DNA of 64,000 bases, taken from Chloroflexales bacterium ZM16-3 (GTDB lineage Bacteria > Chloroflexota > Chloroflexia > Chloroflexales > Chloroflexaceae). A program made the translations under genes and the position numbers. Positions 25,500 through 33,536 of the stretch are shown here, in pieces (the first letter of the stretch is position 1; the number at the start of each line of letters is the position of its first letter). The stretch covers positions 267,686-331,685 of the forward strand of contig RYFE02000003.1 of the NCBI GenBank assembly GCA_004138175.2, given 5' to 3'. Below the pieces are notes generated by a model. It was not told where the DNA came from. It saw nothing but the letters and a program-made list of their open reading frames with translations, and searched no databases.

Positions 25500-26954
25500 A
25501 TGGAAAACAGCCGCGCGCGGGTGGGCTGCACGATCTTCCTGGTTGTCCTGATCATCGGGGTGGCGATCGGCGCGGCCGGCATGGCCGCCTTCCTCGGCGT
25601 GGGCATGAACGAGCTGGCGGCGCGGGCGAACGGCCATGCCGCCCCGGTGCTGGTCGCGGTCACGCCCACCGTCGCCGCCCAGATCGTCGGCGGGGCCGCG
25701 CCGGGCCGCAGGCTGGTCTGGCGCGCGCCAATCGCGCTGGATGGCGACACCCGCGAGCCGGATATGCTGGTGATCAGCCGTAACTATGACCGTGACGGCG
25801 ACACGGTGCTGCTCTTCAGCCCCGACGCGGGCGCGGTGCGCTGGGAGAGTCCGCCCCTGGGCGATAATGGCAACTCGTGGGCGCTGGCCTACAGCGACCA
25901 GTCGATCATCATTGCCAACAAGACCATGCTGATCGGGCTGAGCCGCGCCGACGGCGCTAAGATCTGGGAGGCGCCGCTGACCGACCGGATCTTCTACAAC
26001 GGTTGTGTGGACTGCATCCAGGTCTTTGGCGACTCGGTGGTGGTGCTGACCGACGATGGCGAGCTACAGGCATTCAGCGCCGCCAAGGGCGCGCCGCTCT
26101 GGAGCGTGCGCCTCAACAATGCCACGCGCCAGCTCGTGCGCATGGGCGACATGGTGGGCGTCCCCGACAGCCTTGAGAAAGGCGGCAGCGACGCTGGGCT
26201 GTTCGTCTACCGGCCGAGCGACGGCGCGCTCGATCATACTATCGAGCCGGTCTGCCAGAGAGAGGGTGGCGGCTACGAGGATCGGCCGCACTACTATGAT
26301 CGCATTCTGTCCGATGCGCAGTCCGGGGCGTTCTACTGGATGCTCGACAGCGCCTCGTGCCTGTTGCGGGTGGATAGTGGCGGCGGTGAGCAGCGCTCCT
26401 ATAACAAGAGTTTCCGCAGCTTTGACGAGAAAAATACGCTAGTCGCTGACGGGGTGCTTTACATAAGTACAGGGAAAGAAATCTATGCCACAGATGCGCA
26501 GGGGAGTGTGCGCCTGCTGCTGAGCGCCGAGGACTACAACATCAGCTCGCTTGAGGCCCGGCCCGGTGCCCTACTGGTGCTAGCGCAGCGCACCCGTGGC
26601 TCGTCGCGGCTTGAGCTCTGGTTGATCGACACGCAGAGCGGCGAGCAGCGCTGGGCGCGCGTGCTGACGGCGGGCGACCCGATCAACGGCCTCTATGACA
26701 GCGGCGACTTTGCGGCCCATCTGACAGGCGACTCGGTGGCGCTGATCGAGCAGCTGGGCGACCCGCAGGAGATCTGGTTCGATCTGCTGAGCATGAGGGA
26801 TGGGACGAGTAGCGTCCATGCGCAGGTGAAGGTCGATGACGCCAGCAGAGATATCCGTGGCGTCGCATGGGGCAACCGCATGGCGTGGGCTGCGGTCGAT
26901 CAGCTGTACGGGGTGAGCCTGGAGAGTGGGACAACCGTCTCACGATGGCCGTAG
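25500..26954 (+). CDS. Membrane-anchored PQQ-like beta-propeller protein
   Basis: A 484-residue protein with one N-terminal transmembrane anchor (GCTIFLVVLIIGVAIGAAGMAAFLGVGM, about 9-36) and a large outside domain made of PQQ/quinoprotein-type blades: DAGAVRWESPPLGD, LSRADGAKIWEAPL, SAAKGAPLWSVRL, QSGEQRWARVL. Two close cysteines (NGCVDCIQ) stand in the second blade. No catalytic residues of PQQ dehydrogenases are evident, so it is probably a structural or sensing propeller. The frame is open far upstream, but AGAGGAGCCAC directly before the ATG at 25500 and the anchor fix the start. Confidence 0.75.
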   Translation: MENSRARVGCTIFLVVLIIGVAIGAAGMAAFLGVGMNELAARANGHAAPVLVAVTPTVAAQIVGGAAPGRRLVWRAPIALDGDTREPDMLVISRNYDRDGDTVLLFSPDAGAVRWESPPLGDNGNSWALAYSDQSIIIANKTMLIGLSRADGAKIWEAPLTDRIFYNGCVDCIQVFGDSVVVLTDDGELQAFSAAKGAPLWSVRLNNATRQLVRMGDMVGVPDSLEKGGSDAGLFVYRPSDGALDHTIEPVCQREGGGYEDRPHYYDRILSDAQSGAFYWMLDSASCLLRVDSGGGEQRSYNKSFRSFDEKNTLVADGVLYISTGKEIYATDAQGSVRLLLSAEDYNISSLEARPGALLVLAQRTRGSSRLELWLIDTQSGEQRWARVLTAGDPINGLYDSGDFAAHLTGDSVALIEQLGDPQEIWFDLLSMRDGTSSVHAQVKVDDASRDIRGVAWGNRMAWAAVDQLYGVSLESGTTVSRWP

Positions 26955-26959
26955 GTCAG

Positions 26960-27069
26960 GTTCGGGAGTCGGGAATTGGAGGGCGGGAGGGGCCGGGGAC
27001 AGTCACGGATCATCAGTGCGCTATACGAGATGACTCCCCTGTCCCCTGTCCCCTGACTCCCCTGCTCTT
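26960..27069. repeat. GGGAGTC / CCCCTGT heptad traces
   Basis: The gap between the propeller gene and folD holds short CCCCTGT and GACTCCC units facing GGGAGTC-like units, a degraded member of the heptad family. It may end both converging transcripts. Confidence 0.5.
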
Positions 27070-27951
27070 CTAGCACTGATCCATATCGTTATCGGAGTCT
27101 ACGTGGGTGACCATGGCCGCCTTGAGCACGTTATTGAGCAGCACCATCGTCGTCACCGGGCCGGTGCCGCCGGGCACCGGGGTGATCGCGCCAGCCACCT
27201 CAACAGCGCTGGCGTAGTCCACGTCGCCGCACATCGTGTTGTCGGGGCGGACGTTAATGCCGAAGTCGATCACCGTGGCCCCAGGCTTGAGCATATCGCC
27301 CGTCACCAGGCCAATCTTGCCTGCCGCTGTGACCACAATATCGGCGCGGCGCACCTTGTCGGCCAGGTTGCGGGTGGCGCGGTGGCAGATCTCGACGGTG
27401 GCCTCTGCGTTCAGCAGCATGGTGGACATCGGGCCGCCCACGACCGCGCTGCGCCCGATCACCACCGCGTCGCGCCCGGCCAGCTCGATCCCGTAGCGAT
27501 CCAAGATCAGCATGCCACCGGCCGGGGTGTTTGGCACGAGGCTCGGCTTGTTCTGGTTGAGCAGGCCGACATTGATCGGGTGAAGTCCGTCGATATCCTT
27601 GCGGTGATCGAGCTGGAAGACCGCCGCCGCGCTGTCATACTTGGCCGGCAGCGGCATCTGGATGAGCACGCCGTCCACGTTGATGTCGGAGCTGAAGGTG
27701 TGGATGGCGTTCTCAAGCTCGCGCTGGGTGGCCGTGTGGTGCAGCAGGTAGTACTTGAAGTTCATACCTACGCGGTTGCAGGACACCTGTAGGTTGCGTA
27801 CATAGCGCTCGGCCGAGCGGTCGCCGTAGACGTGGATGACGCCGAGGGTGGGGGTGTGGTGGTGCTGGGCGACGTAGGCTGCCACCCGCAGGCTCAGATC
27901 CTCGCGCATCTCGCGTGCCAAAGCCCGTCCGTTAAGAACAGTTGCTGCCAT
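27070..27951 (-). CDS. folD: Methylenetetrahydrofolate dehydrogenase/cyclohydrolase (FolD), altered active site
   Basis: A 293-residue FolD, which interconverts methylene-, methenyl- and formyl-THF with NADP. Numbering happens to match E. coli: Tyr50 in ERYVRN, Gln98 in LIQMPLP and Asp121 in RKDIDGLHP are kept, and IGRSAVVGGPMSTMLL and PVPGGTGPVTTMVLL are the cofactor blocks. The catalytic lysine of the YVxxKxK motif (Lys54) is Leu here (YVRNLQV), and the second lysine is Val. Loss of this residue in other FolDs abolishes cyclohydrolase activity while dehydrogenase activity can remain. The N terminus sits beside a divergent AT-rich control region. Confidence 0.9.
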   Translation of the reverse strand: MAATVLNGRALAREMREDLSLRVAAYVAQHHHTPTLGVIHVYGDRSAERYVRNLQVSCNRVGMNFKYYLLHHTATQRELENAIHTFSSDINVDGVLIQMPLPAKYDSAAAVFQLDHRKDIDGLHPINVGLLNQNKPSLVPNTPAGGMLILDRYGIELAGRDAVVIGRSAVVGGPMSTMLLNAEATVEICHRATRNLADKVRRADIVVTAAGKIGLVTGDMLKPGATVIDFGINVRPDNTMCGDVDYASAVEVAGAITPVPGGTGPVTTMVLLNNVLKAAMVTHVDSDNDMDQC

Positions 27952-28078
27952 AGCTCTTCCTTATTTTTTGCAACGCTAACCAGTGGGCGAGAGCGACATA
28001 CCGCCCGCCACGCCACGTTCTGTCCCCGACATATACCTGGGATGTATCTATTATATACCGACTTTAGGCGTATAACAG

Positions 28079-28116
28079 GTTGTAATATTGCTATTGTGAT
28101 AGTTGTAACATTACAA
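28079..28116. promoter_or_regulatory. AT-rich palindromic operator candidate
   Basis: TTGTAA-CA-TTACAA (28103-28116) is a perfect palindrome of the size bound by dimeric regulators, with a second TTGTAAT half at about 28079. It lies between divergent folD and the PocR-type regulator in a locally AT-rich stretch. Confidence 0.45.
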
Positions 28117-28244
28117 TTATCGCAATGGTGCCAAAGGGGCGTTGTCACCCTGCGCGTGCCCGGCCAGGGCTGTTGCAATGTCCTGAGCACCCCCGGCTGG
28201 CGACTGGAAGTCGCGCCAGCGGGGCGCGTTGCGCCGGGCGTCGG

Positions 28245-28276
28245 CCTGCGCCGACGCCGGAACCACCCGCGCAGGC
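28245..28276 (+). repeat. Dispersed GC-rich repeat, copy 2
   Basis: Matches 3754-3785 with two changes. It is in the 441 bp non-coding gap 27952-28392, which otherwise holds the AT-rich operator region and the palindrome TGCTATAGCA (28350-28359) just before the regulator gene. Confidence 0.6.
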
Positions 28277-28392
28277 AAAAGTAGCGAGCTATGCGCCCTA
28301 CGGTTGCGCCGTTATCTCTTGAAGAACTATGGGCTGTGTGGGAGTATGCTGCTATAGCAATGTACCGCAACTTATAGCAAGCAGCAGCACCC

Positions 28393-29139
28393 ATGAATGA
28401 ACTGCTCACCGCCCGCGAGGTTCAGGACATCCTCAAGGTTGACCGCACGACGGTCTACCGGATGCTCAAGGACGGCCGGATAACCGGAGTGAAGGTGGGC
28501 CAGCAGTGGCGCTTCTCCCGCGAGAGCGTCAGTTCCATCCTCAGCGGAACCAGCTCGCCCGAGCCACAGCTACCACTGCGCCCCACCGATGTGCTGCCCC
28601 TGCACTGTATCCAGCCTATCCAGGATGTCTTCGCCGAGGTGGCGGGGCTCGGCGCGATCACAGTCGCCCCGGATGGCGTACCGCTCACGACCCCCAGCGG
28701 CAGCTGCGCATTCTGCTCCCTCATCCAGGCAAGCCCCCAGGGCCAGCTAGCGTGCCAGGAGTCTTGGCGTCGTCTGGCGCAGGCCGCGCCGGGCGCGATC
28801 TCCACATGTCACGCCGGGCTATGCTATGCCCACGCCCCCATCCGAGTCGATGGCGAGACGGTGGCCCTGCTGGTCGCCGGCCAGTTCCACACCGACCAGC
28901 CCGAATCGACGCATACTGCCGCTCAGCTGGCGCAGCTAAGCGATTCGTATGGCCTCGACCTGGCAGCCCTCGCCGAGGCCGCCTCCAGCATCCCAGCCCT
29001 GAGCCCGCGCGCGCGCGCGCAGATCTCCGGCTGGCTGGCGCGGGTGGCCGGCACCTTCGAGACTATCGCCCACGAGCGCGCCACCCTGATCGGCAGGCTG
29101 CGGCGCATCGCTGAGATGACCATACTGGAAGAATCCTAG
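28393..29139 (+). CDS. PocR-domain transcriptional regulator with excisionase-type HTH
   Basis: A 248-residue regulator. Residues 1-50 form a MerR/excisionase-like helix-turn-helix (LLTAREVQDILKVDRTTVYRMLKDGRITGVKVGQQWRFSRESV). Residues about 70-215 are a PocR sensory domain with its cysteines: GSCAFCSLIQ, QLACQESW and STCHAGLCYAHAPI, which in this family bind ligands or redox centres. It is the first gene of the rightward hydrogenase-lipoyl block and ends 13 bp before the DsrE-like gene, so it is the obvious candidate to control the block. Confidence 0.85.
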   Translation: MNELLTAREVQDILKVDRTTVYRMLKDGRITGVKVGQQWRFSRESVSSILSGTSSPEPQLPLRPTDVLPLHCIQPIQDVFAEVAGLGAITVAPDGVPLTTPSGSCAFCSLIQASPQGQLACQESWRRLAQAAPGAISTCHAGLCYAHAPIRVDGETVALLVAGQFHTDQPESTHTAAQLAQLSDSYGLDLAALAEAASSIPALSPRARAQISGWLARVAGTFETIAHERATLIGRLRRIAEMTILEES

Positions 29140-29152
29140 AGGAGCCCCTACC

Positions 29153-29527
29153 ATGAGCGACGGCAACAGCTTCGTAATTGTGATGACATCTGGCCCGAAC
29201 GCCCCCGAGCGCTGCGCGACCCCCTTCTATATGGCCACTCTGGCCGCCGGACAGGACTATGACGTGACGGTGTACTGCACAGGCATGGGCACGCTGCTGC
29301 TCAAGAAGGGCGTGGCCGAGGACACCTTCCCCATGGGCCCCGATGGTCAGTCGGTCGCCTCATTTATCCAGCTGGCGACTCAGGCCGGTGTGAAGCTTGG
29401 CGCCTGCGCCCCCTCGATGGAGATGCACCGCATGAGCGCCGATGACCTCATCCCCGGCTGCAATCTGATCAGCGCCGCCGCCGGGTTCGAGGTGGTGTCC
29501 GAGTCGGACAAGCTGATCTCATTCTAA
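29153..29527 (+). CDS. DsrE/DsrF-like family protein
   Basis: A 124-residue DsrE-fold protein (FVIVMTSGPNAPERCATPFYMATLAAGQDYDVTVYCTGMGTLLLKKG, later AGVKLGACAPSMEMHRM). DsrE-type proteins carry persulfide sulfur on a conserved Cys; the Cys in LGACAPSM is at that place, and two more Cys (YCTG, PGCN) are present. Such proteins accompany lipoate-binding proteins and Hdr-like complexes in sulfur oxidisers. AGAGGAGCCCCTACC precedes the ATG. It is coupled to the regulator gene and followed by an octamer repeat before the first lipoyl carrier. Confidence 0.85.
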   Translation: MSDGNSFVIVMTSGPNAPERCATPFYMATLAAGQDYDVTVYCTGMGTLLLKKGVAEDTFPMGPDGQSVASFIQLATQAGVKLGACAPSMEMHRMSADDLIPGCNLISAAAGFEVVSESDKLISF

Positions 29528-29759
29528 AGCACTGAAGCACTGAAGCACTGAAGCACTGAGGCACTGAGGCACTGAAGCACTGAAGCACTGAAGCACTGAA
29601 GCACTGAGGCACTGAAGCACTGAAGCACTGAGGCACTGAGGCGCTGAGGCACTGAGGCGCTGAGGCACTGAGGCGCTGAGGCACTGAGGCGCTGAGGCAC
29701 TGAAGCACTGAAGCACTGAAGCACTGAGGCACTGAAGCACTGAGGCACTGAGGCACTGA
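29528..29759. repeat. 29-unit octamer tandem array
   Basis: Exactly 29 units of eight bases (AGCACTGA, GGCACTGA or GGCGCTGA) without interruption, starting right after the DsrE-like stop. The sequence 29770-29808 carries CTCAGTG units in the opposite sense and can pair with the array. No stop codon occurs in any leftward frame, which creates false ORFs rich in LSASVPQ. Confidence 0.9.
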
Positions 29760-29815
29760 AATATGGAAGACCTCAGTGTTTCATTGGCTCAGTGCCTCAG
29801 TGATGGAGTTCTACG

Positions 29816-30259
29816 ATGCCTACGATCCGTGGCTGCAATATCCCCGAGGATCTCTACTACAACCTTGACAAGCACGTCTGGGCTAAGCCCATGGACGGCG
29901 GTGTGATCCGGGTCGGGATGACCCAGGTGGCTGGCAAGCTGGCTGGTGGCAAGCTCACCGCCGTCACCATCAAGGCCAAGAATATCGGCCAGGAGATTAA
30001 GGCCGGCAAGAGCGCCGCCACCGTCGAGAGCAGCAAGTACGTCGGCCCGGTACCCGCCCCCGCGACGGGCGTGCTCCTGCGGGCGAACGATAAGCTTGTC
30101 GCCGAGCCGAACCTGCCGGTCTCTGACCCCTACGGCGAGGGCTGGATCGTCGAGCTTCAGCCGAGCAACTGGGATGCCGAGAAGGATAATCTGGTGACCG
30201 GGGCCGCCGGTGTGGCCGCCTACCAGGCTAAGCTCGACGCCGAGAATATTGATTGTTAA
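29816..30259 (+). CDS. GcvH-like lipoyl carrier protein 1
   Basis: A 147-residue lipoyl-domain protein. The barrel core GGVIRVGMTQVAGKLAGGKL and the attachment hairpin TVESSKYVGPVPAPATGVLL place the modified lysine at Lys74. Length and ends are like H protein of the glycine cleavage system, but no gcvP or gcvT is in the window, and the neighbours are a DsrE-like protein and a hydrogenase. This matches the lipoate-binding proteins (LbpA) of sHdr systems in context. GGAG precedes the ATG. Two cysteines (Cys7 and the C-terminal Cys) are unusual. Confidence 0.85.
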   Translation: MPTIRGCNIPEDLYYNLDKHVWAKPMDGGVIRVGMTQVAGKLAGGKLTAVTIKAKNIGQEIKAGKSAATVESSKYVGPVPAPATGVLLRANDKLVAEPNLPVSDPYGEGWIVELQPSNWDAEKDNLVTGAAGVAAYQAKLDAENIDC

Positions 30260-30289
30260 CTGGCAAGCTCCGCTTGCCAGTTAACAATC
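30251..30289 (+). terminator. Hairpin between lipoyl carrier 1 and hydrogenase small subunit
   Basis: Perfect 18 bp arms (30251-30268, 30272-30289) with a TCC loop, overlapping the carrier stop codon and without a T tract. It may protect or partly end the upstream message inside the block. Confidence 0.6.
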
Positions 30290-30353
30290 AGGTGTTGATT
30301 TGGGGGAGAGCCTCGCCCTCCCTCTGGATCCGTGCGCTCTTGAGGAGGCCACC

Positions 30354-31478
30354 ATGGCCGATGAAACGATCTACCAGTATCTGCTGCGCGAGGGGGTCTC
30401 GCGGCGTCAGTTCCTTAAGATCTGTGGCGCGCTGGCGGCGACGCTGGGCATAAGCGAGGCGTCGCCGCTGCTGGCCGCCGGTCTCGCCCGTCCCACCCGC
30501 CCCACCACCCGCCTGGTCGCCGAGGCGCTGGCCAGTAAGCCGCGTGTCCCGGTGATGTGGCTCAACTTCCAGGACTGCACCGGCTGCACCGAGGCGCTGA
30601 CCCGCTCGCTCTCGCCCACCCTGACCGACCTCGTCCTGAACAAGATCACGATCGACTACCACGAGACGCTCTCGGCCGCCTCGGGCGTGCAGGCCGATGA
30701 GAACAAGCGCATGATGATGGAGACCTACGCCGGCCAGTATCTGCTGGTGGTGGAGGGCAGCATACCCACCGGGGCTAACGGCAACTACTGCACCATCGGC
30801 GGGCGCACGGCGGTGGATCTGCTCCAGGAGGCGGCGGCGGGCGCGGCGGCGGTGATCGCCACCGGCAACTGCGCGGCCTTTGGCGGCATCCCGATGGCCC
30901 AGCCCAACCCCACCGGCGCCGTCCCGGCCTACCAGCTGATCACCGACAAGCCGGTGGCGCATATCCCCGGCTGCCCGGCCATCCCCGAGGCATTCACCGG
31001 CACGCTGGTGAACTTCCTGGTCTTTGGCAAACTGCCCGAGCTGGACGACCTCAACCGGCCGATCACCTTCTACGGCACGACGGTGCATGACCGCTGTCTG
31101 CGCCGGCCCTTCTACGAGGCGGGCAAGTTCGCCAACAGCTTCGACGACGAGGGGGCGCGCAAGGGCTGGTGCCTCTACAAGCTTGGCTGCAAGGGGCCAA
31201 CTACCTACAACGCCTGCGCGGGTATCAAGTGGGGCGGCGGGCTCTCCTTCCCCATCCAGTCCGGCCACCCCTGCCTCGGCTGCTCTGAGCCGAATTTCTG
31301 GGATAACGGCGGCTTCTACCAGGGCCAGTCGGCTCCGATCAGCCGTCCCACCATCACCGTCGCCGGGGCTGCCTTAGCCGCCGGTGCGGTGATTGGGGTT
31401 GCAAACGCCGCCGCGAACCGCCTCCAGAAGCGGCACGCCGACGCCGATGAGGAAATCACTGAGTCACTGAGTGGGTGA
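30354..31478 (+). CDS. hynS: [NiFe] hydrogenase small subunit, group 1 (Isp type)
   Basis: A 374-residue electron-transfer subunit with three Fe-S clusters. Tat signal SRRQFLKICGALAATLGI (residues about 16-33) sends it across the membrane; DCTGCTEALTRS binds the proximal cluster, with GNCAAFGG and IPGCP; HDRCLRRPFYEAG, GWCLYKLGCKGP and NACAGIKWGGGL...HPCLGCSEPNFWD bind the others. A C-terminal hydrophobic helix (TITVAGAALAAGAVIGVANAA) anchors it. The proximal motif lacks the extra cysteines of oxygen-tolerant enzymes. The order small subunit, Isp1, Isp2, large subunit is that of HynSL-Isp hydrogenases. GAGGAGG precedes the ATG. Confidence 0.95.
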   Translation: MADETIYQYLLREGVSRRQFLKICGALAATLGISEASPLLAAGLARPTRPTTRLVAEALASKPRVPVMWLNFQDCTGCTEALTRSLSPTLTDLVLNKITIDYHETLSAASGVQADENKRMMMETYAGQYLLVVEGSIPTGANGNYCTIGGRTAVDLLQEAAAGAAAVIATGNCAAFGGIPMAQPNPTGAVPAYQLITDKPVAHIPGCPAIPEAFTGTLVNFLVFGKLPELDDLNRPITFYGTTVHDRCLRRPFYEAGKFANSFDDEGARKGWCLYKLGCKGPTTYNACAGIKWGGGLSFPIQSGHPCLGCSEPNFWDNGGFYQGQSAPISRPTITVAGAALAAGAVIGVANAAANRLQKRHADADEEITESLSG

Positions 31479-31553
31479 GGACACTGATTCGTTCTTGATC
31501 CGGCATTATGCGGCCTGCGCCGCATGGTTGTCGGATGAGAAGAGGAGTTGATG

Positions 31554-32249
31554 ATGGGTTCCACCGATGCGACGCTCGCCTTCGCACGCGGCCCGCTGTT
31601 CTACACCGCGCTGCTGATCTTTATCGCTGGCATGGCCTACCGCCTGGTGAGCGTGCTGCTGCTCGGCTGGAAGCGCGACCGCGTCCCGAACAAGGGCAGC
31701 AAGCTGCGCGGCGTGGCAGTTACCTACGCCAAGGGGCTGCTGATCTTCCCCTTCATCCCCTGGGTGAAGAAGACCTTCCGGGGCAACCAGACGACCTACC
31801 TGGCCGGCGGGATGTTCCACTTCGGGCTGTTTGTGGTGATCTTCCTGGGCACGGCGCATATGCTGGTCTGGAAGAGCCTGCTCGGCTTCGGCTGGCCCAC
31901 CCTGGCCCTGCCGATCGTCGACTTTCTCTCTGCGGCGGCGATCGTGGCCATGATCGCGCTCTTCGTGAACCGGCTGGCCAACCCGGTGCTGCGCCTGATC
32001 TCCGGCCCCTCCGAGTGGCTAAATCTGCTGATCGTCTTCCTGCCGATGGTCACCGGCTACGGGTTGACCCACCACCGGCTGCTGGGCATCGTCGCGCTGC
32101 CTTACGAGAACCTCTACCTGATGCACATGATGTCGATCAACCTGATGCTGATCTGGATCCCGTTCAGCCGGATCAGCCACTTCATGTTCTACTTCTTCTC
32201 GCGCACTTACCACGGTGCGCAGGCCGGCAAGCGCGCGGTGATGCCATGA
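31554..32249 (+). CDS. isp1: Isp1-like b-type cytochrome membrane subunit
   Basis: A 231-residue membrane protein with five predicted helices (LFYTALLIFIAGMAYRL, GMFHFGLFVVIFLGTAHML, IVDFLSAAAIVAMIALFV, LNLLIVFLPMVTGYGL, MSINLMLIWIPFSRISHFMF). It resembles NarI/DsrM/HdrE cytochromes b; His residues in MFHFG, THHRL and LMHMM are heme ligand candidates. Isp1 takes electrons from the hydrogenase small subunit and passes them through the membrane to Isp2. Two adjacent ATGs are possible (31551, 31554); the second has the better spacing to AGGAG. It overlaps isp2 by four bases (ATGA). Confidence 0.9.
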   Translation: MGSTDATLAFARGPLFYTALLIFIAGMAYRLVSVLLLGWKRDRVPNKGSKLRGVAVTYAKGLLIFPFIPWVKKTFRGNQTTYLAGGMFHFGLFVVIFLGTAHMLVWKSLLGFGWPTLALPIVDFLSAAAIVAMIALFVNRLANPVLRLISGPSEWLNLLIVFLPMVTGYGLTHHRLLGIVALPYENLYLMHMMSINLMLIWIPFSRISHFMFYFFSRTYHGAQAGKRAVMP

Positions 32250-33532
32250 GCACAACAACTGCCCCTGAGGCGCCGGCGCGCGCCGCCATGGATAGCTTCA
32301 TCCACACCACCGGCTCGTGGGTGGCCAGCCAGCTCGACGCTTGCACCCGCTGCGGCATCTGCGCTGAGGCATGTCACTTCTACGAGGCAACCGGCAACCC
32401 CGAGTTCACCCCGGTCTGGAAGGTTGAGCTGCTGCGCCGGGCTTATGAGCAGCGCTTCACCCTGACTGGCCGGGCCAAGCTGGCCATCGGCCTCGATAAG
32501 CCGGTGACGGACGAGGATATTCGCCACTGGAGCACGATTGTCTACGAGGCGTGCACGCTCTGCAATAAGTGCGCGATGGTCTGCCCGATGGGCATTCAGC
32601 TCGGGCCGCTTATCCACGATGTGCGCGAGGCGATGGCCGAGGCCGAGATCATCCCCACCGATCTGGTCGAGGCCGTGCGCAAGCAGGAGGAGATCGGCAG
32701 CCCGCTGGGCGTGACCGATGACGCATGGGCCGACCGGATCGAGTGGATCGCCGACGAGTGGGAGGTCGAGATCCCGATCGACGTGAAGGGCTCCGATACG
32801 ATGGTGGCCTTCACCAGCATCGAGCTGATGAAGTTCCCCGAGAACATCGTCGCCATCGCCAAGATCCTCAACGCCGCCGGCGAGAAGTGGACGATCAGCA
32901 CGCCCGGCCGCGAGGTGGTGAACTTCGGCGTCTTCGAGGGCAACCCCGACCGGGTGAAGCTGTTCATGGCCCGCCTGCTCGACTCGGCGAAGGAGCTGGG
33001 CGTGAAGCGCCTGGTCGTCACCGAGTGCGGCCACGCCTACGACCTGCTGCGCTGGACGGCCCCCAACATGGTCGAGATGCCCTGCGAGGTGACGCATATT
33101 GTGGCGGTGATCGACGAGCTGATCAAGGCCAAGCGGATCACGCTGCGACCGGGAGCCTTCGACGAAGGCGGCACGATCACCTTCCACGACGCCTGCAAGA
33201 TCCAGCGTCGCGGCGGCCATATCGAGGAGCCGCGCAACATCCTCAAGCTGCTGGCCCCAACCTCCTTCAAGGAGCTGGATCGCTGCCGCGAGGAGAGCGT
33301 CTGCTGCGGTGGCGGCGGCGGCGTGATCGCGATCAAAGAGGCCGACCCGCTGCGCTACAAGGTCTTCGAGCTGAAGATCCGCCAGATGGAGGAGGTCGGC
33401 GCGACCAGGGTCGCAATGACCTGCGCCAACTGCCGGCTCCAGTTCACCGAGAGCCTGCAGCACTTCGGCTCGCCGGTCAAGGCCGTCGGCCTGTCGCATA
33501 TGGTCGCCGAGTCGCTGGTGGAGGAGAAGTAA
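32246..33532 (+). CDS. isp2: Isp2-like (HdrD-like) iron-sulfur subunit
   Basis: A 428-residue cytoplasmic protein. Two [4Fe-4S] motifs are at Cys33-Cys43 (CTRCGICAEAC) and Cys103-Cys113 (CTLCNKCAMVC). The C-terminal half is HdrD-like: a partial first CCG region (VVTECGHAYDLLRW) and a full one with HDACKIQ, ESVCCGGGGG and MTCANC at about residue 393. In heterodisulfide reductase, CCG domains hold the non-cubane cluster that splits disulfides. The partner of Isp2 proteins is not firmly known; here lipoyl carrier genes on both sides make lipoyl disulfide a candidate. Translationally coupled to isp1 and four bases from hynL. Confidence 0.92.
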   Translation: MSTTTAPEAPARAAMDSFIHTTGSWVASQLDACTRCGICAEACHFYEATGNPEFTPVWKVELLRRAYEQRFTLTGRAKLAIGLDKPVTDEDIRHWSTIVYEACTLCNKCAMVCPMGIQLGPLIHDVREAMAEAEIIPTDLVEAVRKQEEIGSPLGVTDDAWADRIEWIADEWEVEIPIDVKGSDTMVAFTSIELMKFPENIVAIAKILNAAGEKWTISTPGREVVNFGVFEGNPDRVKLFMARLLDSAKELGVKRLVVTECGHAYDLLRWTAPNMVEMPCEVTHIVAVIDELIKAKRITLRPGAFDEGGTITFHDACKIQRRGGHIEEPRNILKLLAPTSFKELDRCREESVCCGGGGGVIAIKEADPLRYKVFELKIRQMEEVGATRVAMTCANCRLQFTESLQHFGSPVKAVGLSHMVAESLVEEK

Positions 33533-33536
33533 CCTT

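Noticed and set aside
29469..29756. Three overlapping leftward ORFs rich in LSASVPQC
   Set aside because: They exist only because the octamer array has no stop codon in that strand; composition and context are not those of a gene.
29528..29759. CRISPR-like array
   Set aside because: Units are contiguous octamers without spacers, and no cas gene is in the window.
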